DNA of 64,000 nucleotides from positions 62,001-126,000 of the forward strand of contig NZ_JSBW02000040.1 of NCBI RefSeq assembly GCF_000772705.2, read 5' to 3'. The DNA comes from Xanthomonas vasicola. Its GTDB lineage: Bacteria; Pseudomonadota; Gammaproteobacteria; Xanthomonadales; Xanthomonadaceae. Positions 1 through 8,944 of the stretch are shown here, piece by piece; the first letter of the stretch is position 1, and the number at the start of each line of letters is the position of its first letter. A model generated the notes under the pieces. It did not search any database. It worked only from the letters and a program-made list of their open reading frames with translations, and was not told the DNA's origin. The position numbers and the translations under genes were made by a program.

Positions 1-2580
1 TGTCAGCGTGCCATCCAATGCGACCGCATTGGCCAATGCCACGGCGGTGCTTGCGTCCAACGTCGTAGCGTTTGCGGCGGTCAAGGTGCCCGCGCCCAAT
101 GCAGTATCGCTGCCAACCAGCAACGCCCCGCCCTGCAGTTGCAGCCCGCCGCCCCAGGTGTTGTTGCCGTTGAGGGTGAGCGTTTGCGTGCCGTTCTTGA
201 CCAGGCTGCCGGCGCCATCGATCACGCCATCGAGCGTGAGGTTTTGTCCATCGAGCGTCAGCGCACCATTGACGGTGACCGCGTTCTGCAAGGTCACTGT
301 GGTGGCGGCATTGAGCAGCGTACCGTTGGCGGTAGTAAGTGCGCCGCTGCCGAGCGCGGTATTGCTGCCCACCACCAGGGCACCGTTGTCCAACAGCGTG
401 CCGCCGGTGTAGACGTTGTTGCCGTTGAGTGTGAGCGCACCGGTGCCCTGCTTGACCAGGCTGCCGGTGCCGCTGACGGTGCCGGTCAAACCCAGGTCGT
501 TGTTGCCGGTCAACGACAGTGCACCATTCGCGACGACATCGTTAGCCACTGTGGTCGCCGTGGTGGCCTGCAGTTGCGTGCCACCGGCTGCGGTCAACAC
601 CCCGCTGCCCAGTGCAGCGCCGCTGCCGATCAACAGACTGCCAGCGTTAAGATCCACGCCGCCGTTGAAGGTGTTTGCGCCAGTCAGTGTCAGCGCCGCA
701 GCGCCGTTCTTGGTCAAGCCACCGACGCCGCTGATACCTCCATTGAGCGTCAGGTCCTGGCTGCCACCCAGTTGCAGATCTGCATCCAGCACCACGCTGT
801 TGGCAAGCACACGTGCCGCGGTGCTATCGAGCAAGCCGCCGCTCACGCTCAGGCTGCCTACGCCGAGTGCGCTATCGCTGCCCAGAATCAGGCTGCCTGC
901 CGTCAGGCGGGTGCCGCCCAGATAGGTGTTGTTACCGGAAAGCGTCAGGCTGGCCGGGCCGAGTTTATCCAGGCTGCCGGCACCACTGATGGCACCGGTG
1001 AGCGTGAGCGCATTGCTGCCGCCCAGGTTGAGTTGCCCTGCCAGTGCGATCGCATTGGTGAGCGTGCTCACTGCTGCGGTGTCCAACGTCGTGCCGGCCG
1101 CTGCGGTCAAGGTGCCGCTCCCCAGCGCGGTATTGCTTCCCACCGTGAGCTTGCCGGTATTGAGCGCGGTGCCACCGGCATAGGTGTTGTTGCCGCTGAG
1201 CGTGAGATCGCCGCCGGATTTGACCAGGCTGCCGGCACCGCTGATGTTGCCGCCCAAGGTCAACGCTTGCGCGCCGTTGAGCGTCAGTGCGCCGGTGCTC
1301 AACGTCACTGCATTATTCAGCGTTGCAGCGGCCGTGTTTTGCAATGTTGCGGGGCCAGTGACATTCAACGCACCGGTGCCCAGTGCGGTTCCGCTGGCCA
1401 CCTGCAGCGTGCCGGCATTGAGGCTGGTGCCACCGGTATAGGTGTTCAAACCACCCAGCGTCAGTGTCCCGGTGCCGAGTTTGTTCAATGCGCCGGCACC
1501 ACTGATGGTGCCGCTGAGATTCAATGCGTTGCCGCTACTGCCGACACCCAACGTACCGGTCAACGCAACAGCGTTGCCTAAGGTTGTCGCAGCCGTGGCA
1601 TCGAGTTCGCCACCGCTGGCGGTGAGCGTACCGGTGCCTAATACTGCATTCGCACCGACCACCAACCGCCCGGCGTTGAGCGCGGTGCCGCCGGTGTAGG
1701 CATTGGCATTGGTCAGCGTGAGATCGCCAGTGCCGCTCTTGATCAAGCTGCCGGCACCGTTGATGGCACCGCTGAGCGTGAGCGCTTGTGTGCTGGGCAA
1801 GTTCAGCGCCGCAGCAAGGCTGATGCCATTGGTCACCGTCAACGGCGCAGTCGTGCTGAGGTTGGAGGCGCCGGTGACATTCAATGCGCCGGTGCCAAGC
1901 GCAGAGGCGGTACCCAGTTGCAGCGTGCCCGATGCTAGGTTGGTGCCACCGGTGTAGGTGTTTGTACCGCTGAGCGTAAGCGTGCCCGCACCGGTTTTAT
2001 TGACGCCACCAGCGCCAGCCAGCGTGCCACTCAAGGTCAGCGCGTTGCCGCTGGCGCCCAGGCCCAGCGTATTGGTCAGTGCGAAATTATTCGTCAACGT
2101 TAGCGGTGCAGTGTTATCCAGCAGACCACCTGCTGCAGTGACCGTGCCAGTGCCAAGCGCACCGGAGGTTTCGAGCAGCACGCTTCCTGCGCCCAAGGTG
2201 GTGCCACCGCTGTAGGTATTGCCGCCGCCCAAGGTCAACGCGCCGGTGCCAACCTTATTGAGCACCCCGGTGCCACTGATCGTGCCGCCAATCCGTAGCG
2301 CATTTGTACCGCCGATACCAACCGTGTTGCTCAACGAAAACGCATTGGCCAAGTTCACCGCAGCACCTGCCAATACGCTGCCGCCGGATGCGGTGACCGC
2401 GCCGGTGCCCAACGCACTGTTGGTGCCGACCGTCAACGCGCCATTGGTCAAGTTGACGCCACCGGTGAACGTGCTGGCACCATTCAGCGCCAGCCCACCG
2501 GTGCCGCTTTTGGTCAACGCACCGGTGCCGGTGATTGCGCTGCCGACAGTCAAGTTATTGGTGCCCTGCACAGTCAGGCC
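1..2580 (-). repeat. Tandem repeats of about 258 bp inside the autotransporter gene
   Basis: Successive units recur every 255-258 bases (boundaries near 926, 1184, 1442, 1700, 1958 and 2216), about 86 residues per unit. Each unit ends in a conserved block (L-T-L-x-G-x-N-T-Y-T-G-G-T-x-L-x-x-G) followed by A-L-G-T-G. Units are diverged rather than identical, so they are old. At least nine are visible and the array continues past the left edge. Confidence 0.85.
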
Positions 2581-3777
2581 GTTCCCGGCCAGCGCAATGC
2601 CATTGGTCGGTGCCAGCGTCAGACCCGTCGCCGTGGCCTCGAGCGTGCCGCCGTTGGCGGTAATGGTGTTGCCTAGCTGTGCGGGAGTGGTGAACTGCAA
2701 CACGCCGCCATTGAGGGCGCTGTTGCCGAAGTTGCTCGCGCCGCCCACCGACCAGGTGCCGCTATTGACGCGCAAGTTGCCGAAATTGATGTACTGCGCG
2801 GTGCTCAACGTGCCTGCGCCGGTGCTGCCGCTGCCGGTACCCACGGCAGAATTCTGCAGGATCAGCGTGTTGTTGCCACCCAGGCCGCCGTCCACCACGC
2901 CGGTCTGCGCGAAGCTCAGCAAACCGCCGGGGCCGAGCAATTCCGGTGCAAGCCCGCCCCCGCTGTTGACGCTGCCACCGGTGACTGCAGTGAAGGTGTT
3001 GGTGCTGCCTGTCCCCATCGAAACGCTGCCGTTGATGGTGCCCGAGTTGACGAACGTATTGCCGGTGGCCGAACTCTGAAAGCCCACCCGTCCGTTGATG
3101 GTGCCGGTATTGATCGCGTTGACGGTGCCTCCACCGGTCACCGCGATGACCGGCGTGTTCGACCCCAAAATCGACAGCCCCGCCAATGGGCGACTATCGA
3201 TCACGCCGGCGTTGTTGATCTGCACCGTGCCATTGCTGGCCGACGTCAGCCCTAGCGCCATGCCGTCGAGATTGAGCAGATTGGCGCCGAGCAAGCCGCC
3301 GGTGCCGTAGAGCGTGCCGCTGGCAAGATTGTTGACCGACACTGCAGTGGAGCTGGCATTGCTCATGGTCACGCCGCTGCTCAGCACCGAAACCAGCCCA
3401 AGCGCGGAAGGGTCGATGGTGCCGGCGTTGTTGAGTGTGGAATTGGTACCGCTCAGGGCGATGGCGGTGCCGCCCGATAAGCCTGCGGTCATCTGGCTGC
3501 CGGAGGCGACATTCACGGTCAGGTTGTTGGTGCTGGCGGAAAAGAAGTTACTGGTGACCGGCGTACCCGAGCAGGTGACTGTTGCGCCCGCTGCGGGGAT
3601 GGCTGGCGTGCACGCGCCCCAGGCCAGCCCCGGTGCGGCGGCCCCCACCGCCAAGACGACCAAGGCCGGCAACACACGACGGGTAGAGCCAGGCTTACGG
3701 CGTCGACGCACCAGCTCATGCGTTACGACCCAATTGCCAATGGCAGCATTCCAGACCAGCGCAAATGCACGATTCAT
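1..3777 (-). CDS. ESPR-type giant autotransporter adhesin with beta-strand repeats, partial
   Basis: The reading frame on the minus strand is open from the ATG at 3775-3777 to the window edge: 1259 residues without a stop, C-terminus missing. The N-terminus, beginning MNRAFALVWNAAIGNWVV, is an extended signal peptide region (ESPR) as found in large type V secreted proteins. A basic stretch, a hydrophobic core and a site near AWGA follow. Residues about 60-400 are Gly/Thr/Asn/Ser-rich; after that come repeats of about 86 residues containing G-T-L-T-L-x-G-x-N-T-Y-x-G-G-T, the pattern of autotransporter-associated beta-strand (PATR) repeats. Family knowledge: such proteins form a beta-helix passenger exported through a C-terminal barrel and act in adhesion or biofilm. 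It resembles the YapH class of Xanthomonas adhesins. The barrel is presumed to lie left of the window. Confidence 0.9.
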   Translation of the reverse strand, partial: MNRAFALVWNAAIGNWVVTHELVRRRRKPGSTRRVLPALVVLAVGAAAPGLAWGACTPAIPAAGATVTCSGTPVTSNFFSASTNNLTVNVASGSQMTAGLSGGTAIALSGTNSTLNNAGTIDPSALGLVSVLSSGVTMSNASSTAVSVNNLASGTLYGTGGLLGANLLNLDGMALGLTSASNGTVQINNAGVIDSRPLAGLSILGSNTPVIAVTGGGTVNAINTGTINGRVGFQSSATGNTFVNSGTINGSVSMGTGSTNTFTAVTGGSVNSGGGLAPELLGPGGLLSFAQTGVVDGGLGGNNTLILQNSAVGTGSGSTGAGTLSTAQYINFGNLRVNSGTWSVGGASNFGNSALNGGVLQFTTPAQLGNTITANGGTLEATATGLTLAPTNGIALAGNGLTVQGTNNLTVGSAITGTGALTKSGTGGLALNGASTFTGGVNLTNGALTVGTNSALGTGAVTASGGSVLAGAAVNLANAFSLSNTVGIGGTNALRIGGTISGTGVLNKVGTGALTLGGGNTYSGGTTLGAGSVLLETSGALGTGTVTAAGGLLDNTAPLTLTNNFALTNTLGLGASGNALTLSGTLAGAGGVNKTGAGTLTLSGTNTYTGGTNLASGTLQLGTASALGTGALNVTGASNLSTTAPLTVTNGISLAAALNLPSTQALTLSGAINGAGSLIKSGTGDLTLTNANAYTGGTALNAGRLVVGANAVLGTGTLTASGGELDATAATTLGNAVALTGTLGVGSSGNALNLSGTISGAGALNKLGTGTLTLGGLNTYTGGTSLNAGTLQVASGTALGTGALNVTGPATLQNTAAATLNNAVTLSTGALTLNGAQALTLGGNISGAGSLVKSGGDLTLSGNNTYAGGTALNTGKLTVGSNTALGSGTLTAAAGTTLDTAAVSTLTNAIALAGQLNLGGSNALTLTGAISGAGSLDKLGPASLTLSGNNTYLGGTRLTAGSLILGSDSALGVGSLSVSGGLLDSTAARVLANSVVLDADLQLGGSQDLTLNGGISGVGGLTKNGAAALTLTGANTFNGGVDLNAGSLLIGSGAALGSGVLTAAGGTQLQATTATTVANDVVANGALSLTGNNDLGLTGTVSGTGSLVKQGTGALTLNGNNVYTGGTLLDNGALVVGSNTALGSGALTTANGTLLNAATTVTLQNAVTVNGALTLDGQNLTLDGVIDGAGSLVKNGTQTLTLNGNNTWGGGLQLQGGALLVGSDTALGAGTLTAANATTLDASTAVALANAVALDGTLT

Positions 3778-4234
3778 TTTGAATTCCCCTGATTGCCGAG
3801 CAGAAGCCGACGCGTGCCCATGCACGCGCCTCCAAAGACGGGATTGGCATAACGGTAGGGCCGATTTAAAGCAGCAACGCCACTTCAACGAATGACCGCT
3901 AAGAGCTAGCAACAACTCATCTAAATAAGATTGTGATTAATACCAATTGGATATCGCCCCGGTGCGAGATTAATAGGCGAATCGATACGCGTGAAACTGT
4001 GCTGAATATCACTAACCTCAAACTCATCCATCACAAGATCCGAATTTGTGTACTGGTTTGCTCGTGTTCGCTATGACTTGGTTGCTGACTCATCCGTACT
4101 AGTCGACAGTGCCAATGACGCAAAAATATTTAAAAAAACCCATTTTCTCAATCACTTACATTGCATTCGATTAGATGACTCCCAACCAATCAAAGCAGAC
4201 TGATGCACAATCAAACCATTTTAAACAGTCGCTT

Positions 4235-4250
4235 GAAAACAATCGTTTTC
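4235..4250. promoter_or_regulatory. Palindrome GAAAAC-AATC-GTTTTC, candidate operator
   Basis: Six-base arms with a four-base spacer. The inner 12 bases, AAACAATCGTTT, are identical to the core of the palindrome at 34484-34499 in front of the PsrA-like regulator. It lies in the AT-rich gap between the adhesin and the EAL gene. Binding by that regulator is inference. Confidence 0.35.
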
Positions 4251-4473
4251 ATTCGTTCCTGCTGCGGTGCGGAAGCGCGGAAGTACTCAAAATCCGCGTG
4301 CCGGTCAATTTATGAGTTCGCTTTGACGATTAATACCACTGGACTAGTCGACATCAGTTGGTGGAGTGCGGTATTTCTATGTCGCGGGCGCAACAGCAGC
4401 AGTTATCGTCGGGGCTGCTAGCCTCTTGGACGTTTGGAGCGCTCCACGCTGATCGGCGTGAAGTGCGGTTTGA

Positions 4474-4511
4474 TCAGATCTCGTCACCTATCTCAGATCT
4501 CGTCACCTATC
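4474..4511 (+). repeat. Perfect 19-bp tandem duplication
   Basis: TCAGATCTCGTCACCTATC occurs twice back to back (4474-4492 and 4493-4511). It sits 63 bases upstream of the preferred start of the EAL gene. As 19 is not a multiple of three, it argues against translation of the longer open frame that begins at 4434. Confidence 0.9.
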
Positions 4512-4574
4512 GATGACCCCGGTTTGTTTCTAGTGGCGGTGCAGTGTGTGATCTTCAACACGGAACCTGACGAC

Positions 4575-6359
4575 ATGACGCTTGCCCTGGACGACAAACC
4601 GCAAGATCGCAACTTCGACTGGTCGGGTGTACCGATCGACCTGGGCGGCATGGAGCCGCTTGAACAAATCGCACGCTTGCTCTGCCATGCCTTGGTGGCG
4701 CCAGCTGCTGCGCTGACGATCACTGAAGGCGGCCGCCTACGCGTGCTGGCAGCACGTGGCATCAGCGGTAGCCATGTAGAGCAGGCGATTGCGCTGTGCC
4801 AGCAGGTGCCGGCAGCGCCCAATGGCGTAGCCGAGTTGATCGAACATGCAACGCTTGCGCAGATTCAACTCGGCGATGCCGCGTTCCCAGGTCTGCCGGC
4901 TCGCTTTATCGCCTGCGTACCTGTGGGCGCGCCGCAAACAGGCATTTCCGGCACGTTGTGCGTGATCGACACACGCGAGCGCCGGCTCGCAAGCCAGGAG
5001 CATCAGCAACTGCTGATGTTCGCCAACGTGGCTGCCGCACAGCTGGAATTGCAGTTCGGTGCCGGCCGACGGGAACCGCATAGCGGCTTGCTCAACGCGC
5101 GTCAGCTGCAATCGGATCTGGATGCCCTCGCCTTCGGCAGCCATTGCGTGCCCGCCATTGCTGCTTTCATCGAGGTCTACGACACCCAAGCTGCCAACGA
5201 AGCGCGCCAGGCGCTGGGTATGCAGCCACTAGAAGAATTGATCCGCCACGCCAGCTACGTGTTGACGCGCGCCTTGCGCGGCAAGGCCACCGTGTACCAC
5301 GTGGCTTCGATGCGCTTTGCGTTTTTTCTACTCAACTCTGCGCCAGATGAGATGGAAGACCTGTTGCTGGATCTGCGCGACATGCTGCACACGCCAGTGG
5401 ATGCTGCAGGCGTACCGATGTCATTGACCTTTCATGCCGGCGTGGTGCGTTTTGCCCCGCAACAGCTGGACACCAACGATGTAATGCGCAAGGGCCTGGT
5501 GGCGCTGGGCGATGCCATCAATAATCACGCCATCGTGTGCTGGTATAGCGCCTCGCACGACGATGCCATCCAGCGCTCCTACCGGCTGGCGCTGGATGCC
5601 GAACAAGCTCTGAAAGCCGGCGATTTCCGCTTGGTATTCCAGCCGCGTATCGATCTTGCAGATCTGTCGGTGACCGGCTTCGAGGCATTGCTGCGCTGGC
5701 ATCATTCCAGTCTCGGACCGATCGGCCCGGACGAGTTCATCCCGCTGTTCGAAAAAACGGCGCTGATGTGCACTGTCACCAATTGGGTAATCGAAAGCGC
5801 GCTGGTGCAGCTGGCGCAATGGCGTGCCCAGGGGCTGGATTTTTCAATCTCCATCAACTTATCGTCGCGCGATTTCGGCAACATCAATCTGGCCGCGGAT
5901 GTGATCAACCGTTGCAAGGACTTGGCGATTCCCACTACTCGCATCGAGCTGGAAATCACCGAAGGCCGCTGGGTGCGCAGCAATGTCGAAGCGGTGCCGC
6001 GGCTACGCGCATTACGCGACGCAGGCGTGAGCGTGGCCATCGATGATTTTGGCACCGGCTATAGCAATTTCGGTTATCTCACCGAGTTGCCGGTGAATGT
6101 GCTCAAGCTGGATCGGTCGTTGGTGACCGGCATCGCCAACAAAGCCGGCATGCAGATGCGTGCAGAAGCGGTGGTGCGCTTGGCCAACGCATTGGGCTAT
6201 CGCACCGTGGCCGAAGGCATCGAGCACGCCGATGAAATTGCCATGCTGCGCAGTTGGGGATGCGACGAGGCGCAGGGATATCTGCTCGCCAAACCCATGG
6301 AAGCGCACTTAGTGGCCGACTACGTCAAACAAACCGCAGCGTTGCGGCGCCTGCCCTGA
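4575..6359 (+). CDS. GAF / degenerate GGDEF / EAL cyclic-di-GMP phosphodiesterase
   Basis: 594 residues from the ATG at 4575. Residues about 20-165 look like a GAF sensor domain; about 180-330 is GGDEF-like in fold but has no GG[DE]EF signature; residues from about 350 form an EAL domain. The EAL motif (FEALLRW) falls near residue 370, followed by LELEITEG, DDFGTGYS, LKLDRS and VAEGIE, so the metal-binding and catalytic acidic residues appear present. I infer hydrolysis of c-di-GMP in the cytoplasm, modulated by the GAF domain. No membrane segment or signal peptide is apparent. The start is preferred over the upstream ATG at 4434 because the 19-base duplication lies between them and would shift frame in an undoubled ancestor. 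It is divergent from the adhesin gene. Confidence 0.88.
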   Translation: MTLALDDKPQDRNFDWSGVPIDLGGMEPLEQIARLLCHALVAPAAALTITEGGRLRVLAARGISGSHVEQAIALCQQVPAAPNGVAELIEHATLAQIQLGDAAFPGLPARFIACVPVGAPQTGISGTLCVIDTRERRLASQEHQQLLMFANVAAAQLELQFGAGRREPHSGLLNARQLQSDLDALAFGSHCVPAIAAFIEVYDTQAANEARQALGMQPLEELIRHASYVLTRALRGKATVYHVASMRFAFFLLNSAPDEMEDLLLDLRDMLHTPVDAAGVPMSLTFHAGVVRFAPQQLDTNDVMRKGLVALGDAINNHAIVCWYSASHDDAIQRSYRLALDAEQALKAGDFRLVFQPRIDLADLSVTGFEALLRWHHSSLGPIGPDEFIPLFEKTALMCTVTNWVIESALVQLAQWRAQGLDFSISINLSSRDFGNINLAADVINRCKDLAIPTTRIELEITEGRWVRSNVEAVPRLRALRDAGVSVAIDDFGTGYSNFGYLTELPVNVLKLDRSLVTGIANKAGMQMRAEAVVRLANALGYRTVAEGIEHADEIAMLRSWGCDEAQGYLLAKPMEAHLVADYVKQTAALRRLP

Positions 6360-6410
6360 AGCCTGAATCTGCGCGGGCATTGCCAGACCGCGCGAGGATC
6401 GTGGGAATGC

Positions 6411-6445
6411 ATAGGCCGTGCATCGCGATCCGATGCACGGCCTAT
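6411..6445. terminator. Perfect 15-bp inverted repeat between convergent genes
   Basis: Arms ATAGGCCGTGCATCG and CGATGCACGGCCTAT enclose a five-base loop. The repeat lies between the end of the EAL gene (6359) and the end of the DUF1349 gene (6478), which converge. There is no T tract on either side, so it may be a bidirectional transcript-end hairpin or a dispersed palindrome. Confidence 0.6.
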
Positions 6446-6477
6446 CTGCAACCTGCGATGCAGCATCGACCAATCGC

Positions 6478-7176
6478 TCAACTGAGATCGTGTAGGTCCT
6501 TGCCCAACGGCGCACGCAGTGCCAAGTCGGAGAAACGCACCTTCAACCCGGCGCGTTCCGGCGTGCAGCACATCGGCCCGACCAGATACTCGCTTGCCAC
6601 CGGGAATGGACACAAACGCACCAGTGGCCAGTGACGGCCGTCCGCAGAAAGCTGCAGGCGCAGCACACCGTCGGCAACGGTGGCACGGATCCAGAAATCC
6701 TTGGGGTCAGCTTCGTACGGACCAGTCGCCCAATCAGAGACCGGGTTGGTCAACACGCTACTGAGCATGGCACGCCCGTCGCTGAGTTCGATCCCGGCCT
6801 TGACCCAGTGCTGCTCGTCCACGCGCACCATGATGCCGGCCTGGTCGTACAACGCTTCGTACTGCGCTCGCACGCGCAGCTGCGCGGTGAAGCGTGCGCC
6901 CGCCTTGATGCCGAGAAAGTGCCCGCTGTCGCGGGTGAACCCATAGTGCGTCTCGCGCCAGAAATCGGTCGCTTGATCGGTCACTACGTCCAGCGTGTCG
7001 CCACTGATATCGACGGTTTTTGGCCGGTTGAGCCAGGTGCCGGCGTTCCAGCTGCTGTCCTGCGCCATTGTTTTCCCCGGTTTGGCCTGTTGTGCAAACG
7101 CACTGCCACTCAAGGTCATCCCCACTGCGCAACCCAGCAGGCGCCTACGTGTGCCATTGACTCCATCATGTTGCAT
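6478..7176 (-). CDS. Exported DUF1349 (concanavalin-like fold) protein
   Basis: 232 residues. The N-terminus carries a twin-arginine-like signal (RRRLLG followed by a hydrophobic stretch ending SAFA), suggesting Tat export. The rest matches the DUF1349 pattern: W-x-x-E-T-H-Y-G-F, a Q-A-G-I-M-V-R-V core, W-V-K-A-G-I-E-L and the closing F-S-D-L. These are beta-sandwich proteins thought to bind carbohydrate; the substrate is unknown. A Shine-Dalgarno AGGAG stands 9 bases before the ATG. It is convergent with the EAL gene and appears to be a single transcription unit. Function beyond the fold is not known. Confidence 0.75.
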   Translation of the reverse strand: MQHDGVNGTRRRLLGCAVGMTLSGSAFAQQAKPGKTMAQDSSWNAGTWLNRPKTVDISGDTLDVVTDQATDFWRETHYGFTRDSGHFLGIKAGARFTAQLRVRAQYEALYDQAGIMVRVDEQHWVKAGIELSDGRAMLSSVLTNPVSDWATGPYEADPKDFWIRATVADGVLRLQLSADGRHWPLVRLCPFPVASEYLVGPMCCTPERAGLKVRFSDLALRAPLGKDLHDLS

Positions 7177-7409
7177 CGACTGCGCTCCTGCGACTTGTGA
7201 CTGCGTAGTTTACGTGTTGGACGCGCAAGGCCGCATGGATGGAGCTCAACGCCGCGGGCAAACTATTGAGTCGTTGCGGACACGCGTCCCCTATGCCTTC
7301 GACGTCTCTAGTGAACTTGAGCCAGCTCCGCGCGCGAGTCGCGGCGACGCACATGGCGCACAGATACCTACTCGCACACCCTGCTGTTTACGACGGATGT
7401 GCCCCACCC

Positions 7410-8330
7410 TCAGCTCTGCGCCAATGCATAGTCGATTGCCGCACAGATCGCCGCCACCTGCGCAGCGTTGCATTGTTCGGGTGTGGCGCGTGGGCTATCC
7501 GGATAGACTTCGGTGGTTGTGCGATAGCGCGCATCGGTAACACCGGCGCATAAACCCAGCCGCCGCACCGGATAGTTGATGACGCCGTGCCCGACCACCG
7601 GTGCGCCGATGAGCCGCCCATCCGCATCGGCAGGCGCGATATGCGTCACCTCTGCCACCGCCGCGATCACCGCCTGCTGGAAGGCTGGCTGCGGGTCTTC
7701 GCTGTCGCCGACCAGATAAAAGCCGTCTGGAATGCCGCCCGGCACAAACGTCGCACCATCGCGCGCCGCCAAGGCGGGGCGGAACTCGCTCTCATCGCTG
7801 TCGGTGGTTTCGTGCAGATCGATATGCACCAGCATCCGCTCTGTGGTCGCAGCAACCAGCCGCATCAGTGCGGCCGATTCTTCGGCAGGACTGTTGTCGC
7901 GGAATGCGCGATTCGGGTCCACTGCGTGGGCATTCCACCGTTGGATGCGCTCATAGCCCCACGGGTTGATGCATGGCGCCACCAACAGATTGCATCTGCC
8001 GGCGTATTCGGCGGCGCGCTGCTGCAGGAATTGCAGCGCACCTTGCACGCCGCTGGTTTCGTAGCCGTGCACGCCGCCTGTGACCAACACGCACGGCAGG
8101 CGGTCATCCCACTCGGCGCTACGCAGTGCCAGCAGCGCATAGTCCCCCTGCGCGTGGGCAATGGTTCCATATTGCACGCGCTGGTAGCGCGCGGCCAAGG
8201 CGGTAATCTGCTGCACGACATCGTCCGCATAGCTGCGCTGCTGCAGCTGGCGTGCACGCCACGCGGCGCGCTCCGGCTCACCCCACGGTTGCCCAGGCGT
8301 GCCGATCGGATAGGTTGCGTTGGTCGACAT
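7410..8330 (-). CDS. M14-family metallocarboxypeptidase-like protein
   Basis: 306 residues starting at MSTNATYPIG; a longer open frame extends upstream but its extra sequence overlaps the terminator of the next gene and looks non-coding. Zinc ligands of the M14 fold are visible: H-G-Y-E (HxxE) in GGVHGYETSG and the later His in HIDLHETTDSDE. The family includes carboxypeptidases and succinylglutamate-desuccinylase/aspartoacylase-type deacylases; the substrate cannot be told. No signal peptide is seen with the chosen start, so cytoplasmic. Downstream of the DUF892 gene but separated from it by a strong terminator. Confidence 0.7.
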   Translation of the reverse strand: MSTNATYPIGTPGQPWGEPERAAWRARQLQQRSYADDVVQQITALAARYQRVQYGTIAHAQGDYALLALRSAEWDDRLPCVLVTGGVHGYETSGVQGALQFLQQRAAEYAGRCNLLVAPCINPWGYERIQRWNAHAVDPNRAFRDNSPAEESAALMRLVAATTERMLVHIDLHETTDSDESEFRPALAARDGATFVPGGIPDGFYLVGDSEDPQPAFQQAVIAAVAEVTHIAPADADGRLIGAPVVGHGVINYPVRRLGLCAGVTDARYRTTTEVYPDSPRATPEQCNAAQVAAICAAIDYALAQS

Positions 8331-8387
8331 TGCAGACACCGATACGAGGAAAACGCCAAGGGTAAGCGCTCTGCTTGCAGAACAAAA

Positions 8388-8408
8388 AGGCCCCGCGCTG
8401 CGGGGCCT
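8388..8408 (-). terminator. Rho-independent terminator after the DUF892 gene
   Basis: On the minus strand the stem GGCCCCGC/GCGGGGCC with a three-base loop is followed directly by five T residues. It lies 27 bases past the stop of the ferritin-like gene. Confidence 0.85.
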
Positions 8409-8434
8409 GTGTAATGTAGCGTGCTTGGCGATGC

Positions 8435-8944
8435 TTACTTCTTCGCGGTAACACCTGGGGTGGCATCGCGGACCAGGAACTCTTCGGTCAGCTCCGGCAG
8501 ATGGGCCAGCAGCCAATCGGCCATGGCCTGTTCCTGCGGCAGGATCTGCTCGCATACGCGCTGCGTTTCGATATCGCCCACCGTCTTGGCGGCACCCAGC
8601 AACGCTGTGTAGGTCGCGATCTCCAGGTTCTCAAACACGTAGCTGGCCATTGCACCCTTGACGATTTCGTCGGAGGTGGTCATGCCGCCCATGGCTTGGC
8701 CGAACGCTGCCATCTTGCCCATGGTGTCCTTGATGACCGACGGCGAGCCGCCCAGGCGTTCGATACACGACTCGACCAAGCGCTGCTGCCCCAGGGTCTC
8801 TTCCAGATGCTGCTCGATGCGCGCCTTGAGCTGGGGGTAGTGCTCGATGCGTGCGGCCTGGGCCTTGAGCATCTGCTCTGCCTGCTGCTCCATTGCATGT
8901 GCGTCGCGCAACCAGTCCATCAGATTTTCTTGGGGTTCGGCCAT
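8435..8944 (-). CDS. YciE-like ferritin-fold protein (DUF892)
   Basis: 169 residues from the ATG at 8942-8944, preceded by a strong Shine-Dalgarno (AGGAGA, about 7 bases away). The alpha-helical sequence with E-x-Q-A-E-Q-M, L-x-x-R-I-E-x-H-L-E-E-T and Y-T-A-L-L-G-A-A-K-T matches the DUF892 family, to which YciE of enterobacteria belongs. Family knowledge: ferritin-like four-helix proteins linked to stress and stationary phase; the metal function is not settled. The KGG-repeat gene about 620 bases upstream on the same strand is a YciG homologue, echoing the enterobacterial yciGFE cluster without yciF. Confidence 0.85.
   Translation of the reverse strand: MAEPQENLMDWLRDAHAMEQQAEQMLKAQAARIEHYPQLKARIEQHLEETLGQQRLVESCIERLGGSPSVIKDTMGKMAAFGQAMGGMTTSDEIVKGAMASYVFENLEIATYTALLGAAKTVGDIETQRVCEQILPQEQAMADWLLAHLPELTEEFLVRDATPGVTAKK

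Larger units (their letters stand above)
3778..4574. other. AT-rich intergenic region between divergent adhesin and EAL genes
   Basis: About 800 bases with clearly lower GC than the surroundings from roughly 3880 to 4400. No convincing gene is seen; the small open frame at 4203-4421 has no family signature. The region should hold the promoters of the leftward adhesin and the rightward EAL gene. It contains the palindrome at 4235-4250 and the 19-base tandem duplication at 4474-4511, listed separately. Confidence 0.6.

Noticed and set aside
139..1581. Long plus-strand open frame opposite the adhesin
   Set aside because: It is the mirror of the repetitive GC-rich adhesin gene; its translation is low-complexity and has no family signature or start signal.
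4203..4421. 72-codon frame in the AT-rich gap
   Set aside because: No ribosome site, no family, odd composition; likely chance.
4434..4574. 47-residue N-terminal extension of the EAL protein
   Set aside because: It spans the 19-bp duplication and has no domain character; the start at 4575 is preferred.
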